Below the pieces are notes generated by a model. That model was not told where the DNA came from. It was given only the letters and a program-made list of their open reading frames with translations, and searched no databases. Shown one piece after another: positions 35,948-44,647 of a DNA stretch of 64,000 bases; positions within the stretch are counted from its first letter, which is position 1, and each line of letters begins with the position of its first letter. The position numbers were made by a program, and so were the translations under genes. Origin of the DNA: Variovorax sp. EL159 (GTDB taxonomy: Bacteria; Pseudomonadota; Gammaproteobacteria; Burkholderiales; Burkholderiaceae_C); assembly GCF_900100965.1 (NCBI RefSeq), contig NZ_FMUJ01000003.1, forward strand, positions 372,001 to 436,000. The letters are read 5' to 3'.

Positions 35948-37834
35948 ATGGCCCCCGCTCAAACGATTCGCGCCGACCTGTTGCGCGTGTTCTTCCTGAC
36001 GCTCGTGTCGCTCTTCGCCATTCCGGCCGCGACGCTGCTGTTTACCGAATACGCGTTGCGCTCGCAGGACACGACCTTCCTGCAGTCGGTCGAAAGACGC
36101 ATCGCCGCCGACACCCGCCTGTCCGCCAGCGACAAGGCCGAGACCACGGCCTTCTACCGGAGCCATCCGCTTTCAAAAGCCTGCGATGCCACCGCCGCCG
36201 AGGACAAGGACTTCCACGACAAGGTCTGCAGCCCCTACTCGATGCAGTGGCAGTTCCATTGGGCCGACCGTGCCGCTATCTGGACGATCGTGCTCGGCGC
36301 GGCGCTGCTTGCGGCGGCGCTGGTGTTGGGCGCGCTGGCTTTTGCCAACCGCGGCCTGCGCTATGCGAGCTTTGTTGCCGGCTGGCGGCTGATGACGGTG
36401 TCGAGCGCGGTCGAGGTCGTGCTGCAGGGCGCGATGGTGGTGTGGCTGTCGTTCTGGCTCACCGCCTATTTCTGGCACAGCTACTACATCAAGCTGATCG
36501 CCATCGCGGGCATCGCGGCCGCGGCGGCCGTGTTCTATGCGGTCTACACGCTGTTCAAGACGCTGCCCTCGGGTAACGAGATCGAGGGTGAGCTGATCGC
36601 CGAGGCCGATGCGCCGCGCCTGTGGGAACGCATCCGCCAACTGGCCGGCCGCGTGCAGACCGCGCCGCCCGACCAGATCGTGGCCGGCATCGACACCAAC
36701 TTCTTCGTGACCGAGGCGCCCTGCGAAGTGCGCGGGCGGACGCTGAACGGCCGCACGCTGTTCGTCAGCATTCCGCTGCTGCGCGTGCTCGACCAGACCG
36801 AGGCCGATGCGGTGCTGGCGCACGAGCTGGCCCACCTGGGTGGCGGCGACACGCGCAGCAGCGCGGCGCTCGGCCCCAAGCTGCTGCAGTTCGACCAGTA
36901 CACCTGGAAGATGCGCGGCGCCGGCCTGACCATCGTGGCGCATTACCTCTTGCGCCTGTACCGCATGATCTTTGCGTTTGCCCTGGCCCGCGACAGCCGC
37001 GAGCGCGAGTACAAGGCCGACCGCGTGGCTGCGGGCCTCACGGCACCGAGCGCCATCGTGCAATCGCTCATCAAGATTTCGGCCTACGCCAGCTACCGCA
37101 ACGATGTCGAGCAGAAACTGTTCGAGCAGAACCGCCAGCACGACGGCGCGCTGGGCATCGCCGGCTTCGTGGCGGCCGGGCTGCCGCCGTATGCGGGCTC
37201 CGACGCCTTCATCGAAGCCATGAAGACCGCCGACGTGCCGCACCCCTACGACACCCATCCGCCGTTGCTCGAGCGCATGCGCAACGTCGGCCACCATGTG
37301 CCCGAGAGCGCCTATGGCGCCATCGTCGCGACCGCGCCGCAGGCCTCGTGGGCCGACTTCATCGAAACCGCCGCCGCCATCGAGCAGCGCATGTGGAGCG
37401 AGTACGAGCAGCGCTTCGTCGAGAACCACGAACTCAGCCTCGCCTACCGCTATGAACCCGCCACCGAAGAAGAGCGTGCCGTGGTGCTGCGCCACTTTCC
37501 ACCGATCGGCTTCGCGCTGAAGAACGGCAACCGCATCGACATCAGCTATAGCGGCCTCCACCCGAGCGCCGACGGTGCATCGCCGATTCCGTGGGACGAG
37601 GTCAAGGGCCTGACCTACAAGGACAGCAGCTTCGGCGACACACTGATCGTCACCCACCCCGACAAGCGCAAGCTCGGCGGGGCACGCACCACCAAGGTCA
37701 AGCTGGGCGGCCTGGGCAAGCAGAAAGAACACTTCAAGGCCGCGGTCGGCCACTACTGGCAACGGCACCAGATCATGAGAGCACAGCAACAACACCAGCA
37801 GCAGCAGGAGCAGGAACAACCAGCACTTCAGTAG
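35948..37834 (+). CDS. M48 family membrane metalloprotease
   Basis: 628 residues. N-terminal helix at about 10-30, two further membrane segments at about 110-130 and 155-200. The zinc site is H292-E-L-A-H296 in 'VLAHELAHLGGGDTRSS', with the third ligand E354 in 'REREYKADRVAAG', the standard HExxH plus ExxxAD layout. A cytoplasmic or periplasmic C-terminal part ends in a Gln-rich tail. Longer than HtpX (about 290 aa), with an extended C-terminal domain. The ATG at 35948 follows AGGAGAAG. A role in membrane-protein quality control is the family inference. Confidence 0.93.
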   Translation: MAPAQTIRADLLRVFFLTLVSLFAIPAATLLFTEYALRSQDTTFLQSVERRIAADTRLSASDKAETTAFYRSHPLSKACDATAAEDKDFHDKVCSPYSMQWQFHWADRAAIWTIVLGAALLAAALVLGALAFANRGLRYASFVAGWRLMTVSSAVEVVLQGAMVVWLSFWLTAYFWHSYYIKLIAIAGIAAAAAVFYAVYTLFKTLPSGNEIEGELIAEADAPRLWERIRQLAGRVQTAPPDQIVAGIDTNFFVTEAPCEVRGRTLNGRTLFVSIPLLRVLDQTEADAVLAHELAHLGGGDTRSSAALGPKLLQFDQYTWKMRGAGLTIVAHYLLRLYRMIFAFALARDSREREYKADRVAAGLTAPSAIVQSLIKISAYASYRNDVEQKLFEQNRQHDGALGIAGFVAAGLPPYAGSDAFIEAMKTADVPHPYDTHPPLLERMRNVGHHVPESAYGAIVATAPQASWADFIETAAAIEQRMWSEYEQRFVENHELSLAYRYEPATEEERAVVLRHFPPIGFALKNGNRIDISYSGLHPSADGASPIPWDEVKGLTYKDSSFGDTLIVTHPDKRKLGGARTTKVKLGGLGKQKEHFKAAVGHYWQRHQIMRAQQQHQQQQEQEQPALQ

Positions 37835-37915
37835 CACCGCGCGGCGGCAACGGCCGCCCTCCCCCGCATCCGATACAGCTCCACAAGAACCAATCCACAC
37901 AACACCGGAGACACC

Positions 37916-39214
37916 ATGAATCCCATCGAACAGAGAACCATCTCGAAGATCAGCTGGCGGCTGTTGCCGCTCCTGATGGTCAGCTACTTCATCGCCTACC
38001 TCGACCGCGTGAATCTCGGCTTTGCCGGGGCCTCCATGTCGAAGGACCTGGGCTTCAGCGCCGCCGTGTTCGGCAGCGCGGCGGGCATCTTCTTTCTGGC
38101 CTACTTTCTGTTCGAGGTGCCGAGCAACATGGCGCTGGAACGCTTCGGCGCGCGCCGCTGGATCGCCCGCATCATGTTCAGCTGGGGCGTCTTGTCGGCC
38201 GCGCAGGCGTGGGTGGGCGGCTCGACCAGCTTCAATGTCGTGCGCTTTCTGCTCGGCATTGCCGAGGCCGGCTTCTTTCCGGGCGTGATCTTCTACATCA
38301 CGCTGTGGTTTCCGGCGGCGTACCGCGCGCGCATCGTGGGCTGGTTCATGTTCGCGATTCCGATTTCGACCGTCATCGGCTCGCCGATCTCGGGCTACAT
38401 CCTGAACATGGACGGCATCGGCGGCATGCACGGCTGGCAGTGGCTGTTCATCCTGGAGGCGCTGCCCTCGCTGATCCTGACCTTCGTCGTGCTGATGTAC
38501 CTGCCCGACGGCCCGAAGGATGCCAAGTGGCTCAGCGATGAAGAGCGCAACTGGCTGCAGCAGACGCTGGACGCCGAGCGCCGCAACCGCGAGTCGATCC
38601 ACAAGATTTCGTGGAAGCAGTCGCTGATGAACCCGCGCGTGATCGGGCTGGGCTTCGTCTACATGGGCATCACCGTGCCGCTGTATGGCCTGAGCTTCTT
38701 CCTGCCGCAGATCATCAAGGGCTTCGGCGGGCTGAGCAATGTGGAGATCGGCTTCATCAACGCCTTTCCGTACCTCGTCGGCGCCATCGCTATGCTGTTC
38801 TGGACGCGTGCCTCCGACGCGCGCAAGGAACGCAAGTGGTTCCTGCTGATTCCGCTGGCCTGCATCTTCATCGGCCTCGTGCTGGCCGCGCAGATCAGCG
38901 CGCCGGTTCCCAAGATGGCCGCCGTGACGCTCGCCGCCTTCGGCATCTTCAGCGCGCTGCCCACTTTCTGGACCCTGCCGACCGCCCTGCTGAGCGGCAC
39001 GGCCGCAGCGGCGGGCATTGCGTGGATCAACTCCATCGGCAATCTCGGCGGCTACATCGGCCCGACCATCTTCGGCGCGCTGAAGGACCGCATGGGCAAC
39101 GACCTGTACGCGGTGATCTTCCTGGCGCTGCTGTCGGTGGTGGCCTTTGCGCTGGTGCTCATCATCGGGCACGACGCACGCACCGAGCAGGCCGTGGAGC
39201 CGGGCCGGGCCTGA
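37916..39214 (+). CDS. MFS transporter, anion:cation symporter (ACS) family
   Basis: 432 residues, twelve membrane segments. 'MNPIEQRTISKISWRLLPLLMVSYFIAYLDRVNLGFAGASMSKDLGFS' and 'GIFFLAYFLFEVPSNMALERFGARRWIARIMFSWG' are hallmark ACS segments, with 'GIAEAGFFPGVIFYITLWFPAAYRAR' in the fourth and fifth helices. Closest known roles are tartrate, phthalate or glucarate uptake. A good ribosome site (GGAGAC) precedes the start. It stands alone, so substrate is unknown. Confidence 0.93.
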   Translation: MNPIEQRTISKISWRLLPLLMVSYFIAYLDRVNLGFAGASMSKDLGFSAAVFGSAAGIFFLAYFLFEVPSNMALERFGARRWIARIMFSWGVLSAAQAWVGGSTSFNVVRFLLGIAEAGFFPGVIFYITLWFPAAYRARIVGWFMFAIPISTVIGSPISGYILNMDGIGGMHGWQWLFILEALPSLILTFVVLMYLPDGPKDAKWLSDEERNWLQQTLDAERRNRESIHKISWKQSLMNPRVIGLGFVYMGITVPLYGLSFFLPQIIKGFGGLSNVEIGFINAFPYLVGAIAMLFWTRASDARKERKWFLLIPLACIFIGLVLAAQISAPVPKMAAVTLAAFGIFSALPTFWTLPTALLSGTAAAAGIAWINSIGNLGGYIGPTIFGALKDRMGNDLYAVIFLALLSVVAFALVLIIGHDARTEQAVEPGRA

Positions 39215-39298
39215 GCCCGGAACAGTCCCGATCGCTCCAGCTCTTTACCAAATGACGGCCTTCCGGATGTCATCCGAAAGCATTCCCGGCTCGTTGGG

Positions 39299-39323
39299 TG
39301 GATGCGCCTGAAAGACGCATCCA
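39299..39323 (+). other. hairpin upstream of the small His-rich gene
   Basis: TGGATGCG, loop CCTGAAAGA, CGCATCCA forms a perfect 8-bp stem 30 bases before the small exported gene. There is no U-tract, so it may be the 3' end of the MFS transcript or a leader structure. The 139 bases between the MFS stop and the next start otherwise show nothing clear. Confidence 0.4.
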
Positions 39324-39353
39324 TCCTTGATGTCATTGCTTAGAAAGACCACC

Positions 39354-39515
39354 ATGAAAACCAAGCAAATCATTTTTTCCGGCATCCTCGCGTTTGCCGG
39401 CCTGGCCTTGCTGGCCCCTGGCATCGCCTCGGCAGCACCCCATCACCCGCAAAAGCACAAGGTGTGCAAGTGGGACGCTCGCCATCACCACCGCGTGTGC
39501 CACTGGGTGCGTTGA
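39354..39515 (+). CDS. small secreted His-rich protein, unknown
   Basis: 53 residues: a signal peptide ('MKTKQIIFSGILAFAGLALLAPGIASA') and a mature part of only 26 residues rich in His, Lys and Trp with two Cys ('PHHPQKHKVCKWDARHHHRVCHWVR'-type arrangement, Cys spaced about 11 apart). The His/Cys composition suggests metal binding or a disulphide loop in the periplasm. Similar tiny proteins appear common in Comamonadaceae. The ATG at 39354 follows AGAAAGACC. It is immediately followed by a strong terminator, supporting that it is a real gene. Confidence 0.72.
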   Translation: MKTKQIIFSGILAFAGLALLAPGIASAAPHHPQKHKVCKWDARHHHRVCHWVR

Positions 39516-39525
39516 TCCCCTCATG

Positions 39526-39552
39526 AAAAAGCCCGCGCATGCGGGCTTTTTT
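39526..39552 (+). terminator. intrinsic terminator
   Basis: AAAAAGCCCGC, loop GCAT, GCGGGCTTTTTT: a strong GC stem with A and T tracts on both sides, so it can work in both directions. It ends the small His-rich gene and also lies 33 bases beyond the stop of the convergent PPOX gene. Confidence 0.9.
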
Positions 39553-39584
39553 ACGCCTGCTCGAAGCAGCGGGTCAGCATCCGG

Positions 39585-40205
39585 TCAGTACAGCGTCGCG
39601 CGCTGCCTTGCCGGCAATTCGCGGTCGTAGGTTGCGCCATCGAATGCCGATTCGGTCAACGCCGAAAGAATCGCGCCGGGCGTGGGCACCTCGCGCTTTG
39701 CATCCGCCGGCAGCGGCGCCCACAGCCTCGACCGCTGGATCGCGCGGGCGCACTGGAAGAACACCGTCTCGACCCGGACTTCGATCACGCATTGGGGCGG
39801 CTTGCCCTCCATCGCGAAGCGCGCCAGCAAGGCCGGCTCGACGGTGATGCGTGCGGTGCCGTTCACGCGCAGCGTTTCGCCCACTCCTGGAATCAGAAAC
39901 AGCAGTGCCACGCGCGGATCGGCCACGATGTTGCGCAGGCTGTCGATGCGGTTGTTGCCACGGCGCTCGGGCATCAGCAGGGTCTTCTCGTCCTGCACGG
40001 CCACGAAGCCCGGTGGATCGCCGCGCGGCGAGGCGTCGAGCCCGCCCGGGCCAAGGGTCGCGAGCACCGCAAAGGGCGACGCGGCAATCAGCGCCTGGTA
40101 GGCCGGGTGCAGGTACGGCACCTCTTTCTTGAGCGAGGCCTCACCGGGCACGCCGAACAGGGCTTCGAGCTGGGCCACGGTGTCGATGGTGTGGGACGAG
40201 GTCAT
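39585..40205 (-). CDS. pyridoxamine 5'-phosphate oxidase family FMN-binding protein
   Basis: 206 residues of the split-barrel flavoprotein fold, resembling the MSMEG_1061-type PPOX group. Visible: 'YQALIAASPFAVLATLGPGGLDASPRGDPPGFVAV' (first strands and FMN phosphate loop), 'LLMPERRGNNRIDSLRNIVADPRVALLFLIPGVGETLRVNG' and 'KPPQCVIEVRVETVFFQCARAIQRSRLW' near the C-terminus. Probably reduces or oxidises a small molecule with FMN or F420; substrate unknown. Ends next to a bidirectional terminator; begins 70 bases after the MFS gene stop on the same strand. Confidence 0.9.
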   Translation of the reverse strand: MTSSHTIDTVAQLEALFGVPGEASLKKEVPYLHPAYQALIAASPFAVLATLGPGGLDASPRGDPPGFVAVQDEKTLLMPERRGNNRIDSLRNIVADPRVALLFLIPGVGETLRVNGTARITVEPALLARFAMEGKPPQCVIEVRVETVFFQCARAIQRSRLWAPLPADAKREVPTPGAILSALTESAFDGATYDRELPARQRATLY

Positions 40206-40275
40206 CGGCGATTGTTCCTGGGTAAGTGAATGCGAGGATGTGTGAATGCGCGTAGGCGGAAAGGAGGATTGTTCT

Positions 40276-41439
40276 TCAACCCGCCGTCCGCGCCGTCTCG
40301 GCCATGGGCGACGAATTCCAGCCGCAGGCCAGCGCCATCAGCGCGAGCAGCAGCGCGGCAATGCTGTAGATCCACGGCGGCGAAGCGATCGGCAGCAGCA
40401 GCCCCGCCAGCAAGGGCCCGGTGCCGGCGCCGATGTCGCGCCACACCGAGCGCGCGGCCAGCGCCTGCACGCGCTCCGGCCCCGGTGTGCGCCTTGCCAC
40501 GATGGGCGGCAGCAAAGGCAGCTGCAACGCGCGCAGCACCACGATCAGGGCCGCGCAACTCCAGAGCCAGCCGAGGCCGAAGCCCACGAGCGCAATGGCC
40601 GTCACGAGCGACAGGCTCACCAGCAGCCGCTCGGCGCCGAAGCGCTCGGCCATGTGGCCGCCGACCGGGCTCAACAAAATTTCCGCCAGGTAGCGCAGCG
40701 CCATCAGCACGCCCGCCACGATCACCGCGCCGCCCGGCATCAGGTCCTTGCCCAGGTACGACAGGCCGACGATGAAAAGACCGTCGAGCGCCAGCCCTTC
40801 CATGAACGACCAGCCATCGAGACTGTTGGGCCACCTGAAGCGCCGCGTGCGCTTGCCGGCCGCATGCGGCGCCGACGGCAACCGCCGCGTGACGAACCAC
40901 GCCAGCAGCGAGAACACCGCGAGGATGCCGAAGATCACGCGCGGCCCGTACGCATGCGCCAGCAACGCGCCCAACGGCAGCGCCAGCACCGGCCCCATCG
41001 CGATGAACGCCCGCGAGCGCCCGTTGCGCCGCGCCGCGCCGACCGGGTCGGCCGTGGCCAGTGCCTGCGTCGACAGATTGAGCGCCGCGAAGCACAGACC
41101 CCACGTCAGCCGCAGCGGCAACAACGCCCAGAAGCCTGACAGCGTGGCGTAGCCGATACCGCAGACCGCGGCCGCGAGCACGGCGATCGTGCAGGTCAGC
41201 CGGTCGCCATTGCGGGCGTAGAAGCGCGCGACCCAGCCGTAGCCGGCGATGCGCACCAGCCGGTTGGCCGCCAGCAGCATGCCGGCTTCGACCAGCGTCA
41301 CGCCGAACTGGCTGGCATACATCGGCAGCAGCAGATAAAGCACGACATCGGCCGGCAGCGACAGGCCGAGCGCCATCGCCGCATGGCGCGAATTCAGGTC
41401 GGTGGAGGTGGGGTTCGGGGCAAGTGAAGAGAGGGACAT
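40276..41439 (-). CDS. MFS transporter
   Basis: 387 residues with twelve membrane segments. 'PADVVLYLLLPMYASQFGVTLVEAGMLLAANRLVRIAGYGWVARFYARNG' gives the first helices and a variant of motif A. The second half starts after a basic loop near 190 ('AGKRTRRFRWP'). Family not resolved beyond MFS; DHA1-type drug export is likely. The Met at 41439 ('MSLSSLAPNP') is preferred over the upstream one. Divergent from a LysR gene 78 bases away, which is probably its regulator. Confidence 0.88.
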   Translation of the reverse strand: MSLSSLAPNPTSTDLNSRHAAMALGLSLPADVVLYLLLPMYASQFGVTLVEAGMLLAANRLVRIAGYGWVARFYARNGDRLTCTIAVLAAAVCGIGYATLSGFWALLPLRLTWGLCFAALNLSTQALATADPVGAARRNGRSRAFIAMGPVLALPLGALLAHAYGPRVIFGILAVFSLLAWFVTRRLPSAPHAAGKRTRRFRWPNSLDGWSFMEGLALDGLFIVGLSYLGKDLMPGGAVIVAGVLMALRYLAEILLSPVGGHMAERFGAERLLVSLSLVTAIALVGFGLGWLWSCAALIVVLRALQLPLLPPIVARRTPGPERVQALAARSVWRDIGAGTGPLLAGLLLPIASPPWIYSIAALLLALMALACGWNSSPMAETARTAG

Positions 41440-41517
41440 CGAGCCCCGATGGTGCGCCGCCGCAACGCCCGCCGACAAACGACATTAACGCCCCGCATGC
41501 GTGAGAAAATCGCACGC

Positions 41518-42405
41518 ATGCCGCTTCGAGAGCCTCCCCTCAATGCCGTGCGCGCCTTTGCCGCTGCGGCCCGCCACCTGAGCTTCACGCGCGCGGCGCT
41601 GGAGCTTCATGTCACGCACAGCGCGGTGAGCCGGCAGATCAAGAGCCTCGAAGCCTTCCTGGGCGTGGCGCTGTTCGAGCGCCGCATCCGGCAGGTTGTG
41701 CTGACCGCCGAGGGCCAGCAGTTCTTTGCCGACGTGGGCCCCGCGCTCGCGCAGATCGCATCGGCCGCGCGGGCATTGCAGGCGCAGGGCCCGGCACGCG
41801 CGGTGCGCATCAACGTGCGGCCGTCCTTCGCGGTGCGCTGGCTCATTCCGCGCCTGCCTTCGTTCGTCGAGCGCTACCCCGACATCGAGCCGCAGGTCAT
41901 CACCAGCACCGTCATGCCCGAGCAGGCGCTCGACAGCTTCGACATCGCGGTGCGCCGTGGCCTCGATGGCTGGCCACCGTCCATCAAGGTCCGGCCCTTT
42001 CTTGAAGACGAAGTGCTGGTGGTCGGCGCGCCGTCGCTTTTCAAGGCGCATCCGCTGTCCGATTTGCGCGCGCTCGCATCGCATGTGCTGCTGTCCGCGA
42101 AGACGCGCAAGGAAGACTGGGACGCCTGGAAGAAGCAGGTCGGTGCACCGCGCACGCGGCCCGCGGGGCGGCTGCAATTCGATCACTTGCACTTCGTGCT
42201 GCAGGCTGCGGTCGATGGCCTGGGCATTGCGCTGGCACCGACTTCGCTGGTGGCACACGACCTCGCGTCGGGCCGCCTGCAATCGCCACTGCCTACCTCG
42301 CGCATGACGCTCGACCGCTATTACTACGGTCTTGCGCCCGATGCGGCGCCCGAGGCGCAGTACGTCGCTGAATGGTTCGAGGACATGTTCTCGGAGCACG
42401 CGTGA
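41518..42405 (+). CDS. LysR family transcriptional regulator, GcvA-like
   Basis: 295 residues. The HTH is 'PPLNAVRAFAAAARHLSFTRAALELHVTHSAVSRQIKSLEAFLGVALFERR', identical in style to GcvA/AmpR-type LysR proteins, followed by an effector domain ('FAVRWLIPRLPSFVERYPDIEPQV', 'FDIAVRRGLDGWP'). ATG at 41518 gives the standard length; one at 41497 would add seven residues. Divergent from the MFS transporter. Its downstream space starts the element-rich array (first element at 42430). Confidence 0.92.
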   Translation: MPLREPPLNAVRAFAAAARHLSFTRAALELHVTHSAVSRQIKSLEAFLGVALFERRIRQVVLTAEGQQFFADVGPALAQIASAARALQAQGPARAVRINVRPSFAVRWLIPRLPSFVERYPDIEPQVITSTVMPEQALDSFDIAVRRGLDGWPPSIKVRPFLEDEVLVVGAPSLFKAHPLSDLRALASHVLLSAKTRKEDWDAWKKQVGAPRTRPAGRLQFDHLHFVLQAAVDGLGIALAPTSLVAHDLASGRLQSPLPTSRMTLDRYYYGLAPDAAPEAQYVAEWFEDMFSEHA

Positions 42406-42429
42406 TGCGCCTGACTCGCGCGGGCGCCA

Positions 42430-42449
42430 TCGGCCAAGGCCGGACCTCG
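42430..42449 (+). repeat. array element copy 1
   Basis: TCGGCCAAGGCCGGACCTCG, 25 bases after the LysR stop and 72 before the first array gene. It fits the consensus closely but is one base shorter in the second half. It marks the left edge of the array. Confidence 0.6.
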
Positions 42450-42501
42450 AGGAGCATTGCAGAATGCCGATCAGGGCTGACCAACACCCGAGGAGGCAAC
42501 G

Positions 42502-42843
42502 ATGTCGAGTGCGTTCCGCAGAACCATCGCGGTCACGATGTGCGCAATCATGGCGAGCGCAGCCACAGCGCAAACCACTGACCCAGCCGCGGTATCCACG
42601 CGAGCGCGACTCGCGTCCTCGTTTGAAGAACCTGGCGGCAGGCTCTACGTACGATTGAAGCTGTTGCCCAGGTCCAAGGTTCCCTTCACCACACAGACCT
42701 TCAGGCTGCTCGACCGGTCATTGACGGCAGATATTCCGGAAGGCTCCTGGGTAAGGTTCACCTCGAAGCATCTGGATGGTGAGAACACGCTGACATCGAT
42801 TCGCGTCGTGCCCGAGTGCGAGCGATTTCAGCCGTGCGACTGA
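42502..42843 (+). CDS. hypothetical exported protein
   Basis: 113 residues, ATG preceded by a strong GAGGAGG. Signal peptide 'MSSAFRRTIAVTMCAIMASAATAQ'. The mature domain looks all-beta ('GGRLYVRLKLLPRSKVPFTTQTFRL', 'GSWVRFTSKHLDGENTLTSIRVV') and ends with two Cys ('PECERFQPCD') that may pair. No family recognised. First gene of the array; its GC is still high compared with later members. Confidence 0.65.
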   Translation: MSSAFRRTIAVTMCAIMASAATAQTTDPAAVSTRARLASSFEEPGGRLYVRLKLLPRSKVPFTTQTFRLLDRSLTADIPEGSWVRFTSKHLDGENTLTSIRVVPECERFQPCD

Positions 42844-42952
42844 AGTCGGCTATGACTGATCGGTCGGCCGAGCCTCAGAATTCGCGAGATGCCGGCTTGA
42901 TGAATGCCACCGCGACCAAACACCCCTGCCATTTGCCGTTCGGACTTCCCTG

Positions 42953-43360
42953 ATGTTTACCCTTCACGCTTTCATCGCTTCAGCCGCGGACGTCCAGCCG
43001 CTGGAGGCCTTAGAGCCAAAGCTCACCAGAATCTTTCAGGGTCAACATAGCGCGCAACCCGACGTTTCGTCGAACACCTTGCCGTTCAAGAACACGGCCC
43101 GCTTGCTCTATCGCTGGCCAACATGGAGTTTTTCAGTGACCTGCGAGAGCGGCGCGGAAGTTGCGGCCGATGCAAAGTTCGTTTCGCAAGAGACCGGTGT
43201 TGTCTTCCCTGATCGCCTCCCTGTCGACCGCATACGCATCGTTTTTGCGCAAGATGAAGGGGGCGACTTCACGAATCACATTATCTGGATTACTGACTGG
43301 CTCAAAGAAGAAATCCCAAGTGCAGTGCTCTACGATGAAGCGAGCAAGTGTCTATGCTGA
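42953..43360 (+). CDS. hypothetical protein
   Basis: 135 residues, no signal peptide or membrane segment, mixed alpha/beta composition. Begins 'MFTLHAFIASAADVQPLEAL'. The middle has 'RWPTWSFSVTCESGAEVAADAKFV' and the end 'NHIIWITDWLKEEIPSAVLYDEAS', resembling the two-layer folds of small cytoplasmic immunity-type proteins, but no family is recognised. An array element (42864) lies 89 bases upstream. No toxin gene is adjacent. Confidence 0.6.
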   Translation: MFTLHAFIASAADVQPLEALEPKLTRIFQGQHSAQPDVSSNTLPFKNTARLLYRWPTWSFSVTCESGAEVAADAKFVSQETGVVFPDRLPVDRIRIVFAQDEGGDFTNHIIWITDWLKEEIPSAVLYDEASKCLC

Positions 43361-43415
43361 CACGCACTCCGGCGACAAGGTCCACCAGAACCAGCCATTC
43401 GGGTCGCCTCCAGAA

Positions 43416-43673
43416 ATGCAGGTTATGGAAAGAATTCTTGAGCCTTACGCCGTCGTGCGTGGTCGGAGATTGGTTGGACAAGCTGATGACTACGACGGCT
43501 GGCGACTGAATCAACGGACTCCCGCCGTTGGAGACATCGGAACCTTGCTCGATGTCCTAACCGCGCCCGGCGTTGCTGACTGGTACATCGTTGAGAGCAG
43601 CGACGCTAACGGAACGACGGTCTGGTTGGGAGACTTCCTTGCCGATGAGCTGGAGGCTGTTCAAACCGCGTGA
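43416..43673 (+). CDS. hypothetical small protein
   Basis: 85 residues from the ATG at 43416 (or 82 from 43425). Contains 'PYAVVRGRRLVGQADDYDGWRLNQRTPAVGDIGTLLDVLTAPGVADWYIVESSD' and ends in an acidic 'DFLADELEAVQTA', the style of small DUF4926-like or immunity-like proteins; no firm family. An array element (43381-43402) stands between it and the preceding gene. Confidence 0.55.
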   Translation: MQVMERILEPYAVVRGRRLVGQADDYDGWRLNQRTPAVGDIGTLLDVLTAPGVADWYIVESSDANGTTVWLGDFLADELEAVQTA

Positions 43674-43740
43674 CACCAGTGATGGGCAAAATGCGACCAA
43701 CAGCAGACTTTCAACCAGCGGCCCGTTGAGCAGTGGACAT

Positions 43741-44199
43741 ATGACAAACGAAGCAACCTCCAATGGAGAGAAAATTAAGGCCATTCCCCCAGTCGCAGCA
43801 GTGCTGATTGGTGCAGCGGTCGGCAACGCCTTGAGCTACGTCGTTCTCTTCATCTTTGGGCTAGTTTTTTTGTGGGTGCTTGTTGCCCATGGTGTGCCCG
43901 GGAACGAATCCTATGCACGCGCGTATGAGTCCACTTCGTATCTTCTATTCGCCCACGTTGTCGGATTTCTATGCCTCTTGCCTGGCGGCTTGTGGGCGGC
44001 AAAGCTAAGCGAAAGCTCACACATTCGAAACGCCGTCGTTGCTGGGGCTCTAGTTGCGGCATTTGTGCTGCTCAGTAATCTTGTGCCGTATTCCCTGCCC
44101 ATCCCGCTTTGGTCCAGAGTGGCGTCTGTCCTCCTGCCTGTGCCAGCGTTCATCTTTGGTGCAATTCTGCAACGACGCTCTGAAGCGCGGCTCCGCTGA
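43741..44199 (+). CDS. hypothetical membrane protein
   Basis: 152 residues with four hydrophobic segments (about 18-48, 68-88, 98-118, 124-144). 'AAVLIGAAVGNALSYVVLFIFGLVFLWVLVAHG' forms the first, and the C-terminus is basic ('ILQRRSEARLR') and probably cytoplasmic. Not recognised; many cassette arrays carry such small membrane proteins. A degenerate array element (43693-43712) precedes it. Confidence 0.6.
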   Translation: MTNEATSNGEKIKAIPPVAAVLIGAAVGNALSYVVLFIFGLVFLWVLVAHGVPGNESYARAYESTSYLLFAHVVGFLCLLPGGLWAAKLSESSHIRNAVVAGALVAAFVLLSNLVPYSLPIPLWSRVASVLLPVPAFIFGAILQRRSEARLR

Positions 44200-44211
44200 C
44201 CCGGACAACAA

Positions 44212-44232
44212 CCGGCCACAACCAGACCTTCC
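44212..44232 (+). repeat. array element copy
   Basis: CCGGCCACAACCAGACCTTCC, 13 bases after one stop and directly before the next start at 44235. It contains the CCA-N4-CAGAC-N-TTC core of the consensus. Confidence 0.55.
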
Positions 44233-44234
44233 TG

Positions 44235-44576
44235 ATGCCTTTAATTGAGAACAACGCTCTCATTGCCTCGCAGCAATGGAAGCTCTGGCTCTGTGCATTC
44301 GCAGCCGTATTGGTGGGTGCTTGTCAGTTCGCACCGGCGTGCGTGGCCGACTGGCTCGGCGCCGACGCGACGACCATCAGGCTATTGGCGCTTGCGGGAG
44401 CCTGCCTGCTCTTGGTTCTGGCGTGTATCTCGATTCGGTGTCCAGCTTGCGGTCTCGCTCTGGTTTGGGAGGGTATGCGACGACAACCTGTATCCCAGTG
44501 GCTCGCTTGGCTGCTGCGCGTTAAGGCCTGCCCGCGTTGCGGCCTCTCGCACGGACCGTTCGACCATGGGACATGA
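44235..44576 (+). CDS. hypothetical membrane protein with zinc-ribbon-like Cys pairs
   Basis: 113 residues. Two membrane helices (about 16-36 and 50-66, 'LLALAGACLLLVLACISI') are followed by 'RCPACGLALVWEGM' and 'KACPRCGLSHGPF', two CxxC pairs that probably form a cytoplasmic zinc ribbon. The Cys-pair layout resembles small Burkholderiales and Xanthomonadaceae membrane proteins of unknown role. Lies three bases after an array element. Confidence 0.6.
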   Translation: MPLIENNALIASQQWKLWLCAFAAVLVGACQFAPACVADWLGADATTIRLLALAGACLLLVLACISIRCPACGLALVWEGMRRQPVSQWLAWLLRVKACPRCGLSHGPFDHGT

Positions 44577-44592
44577 CAGCAGATAACGCTGG

Positions 44593-44614
44593 TCGGCCAG
44601 AAGCGGACGGTCGC
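44593..44614 (+). repeat. array element copy
   Basis: TCGGCCAGAAGCGGACGGTCGC, 17 bases after the preceding stop and 55 before the next start. One of the best matches to the consensus. Confidence 0.6.
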
Positions 44615-44647
44615 ATGTGAACGCCGCTAGCAAGAAAATTCAAAGCG

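Noticed and set aside
36173..39172. Open frame of 999 codons on the minus strand
   Set aside because: Antisense shadow covering the M48 protease and the ACS-type MFS gene.
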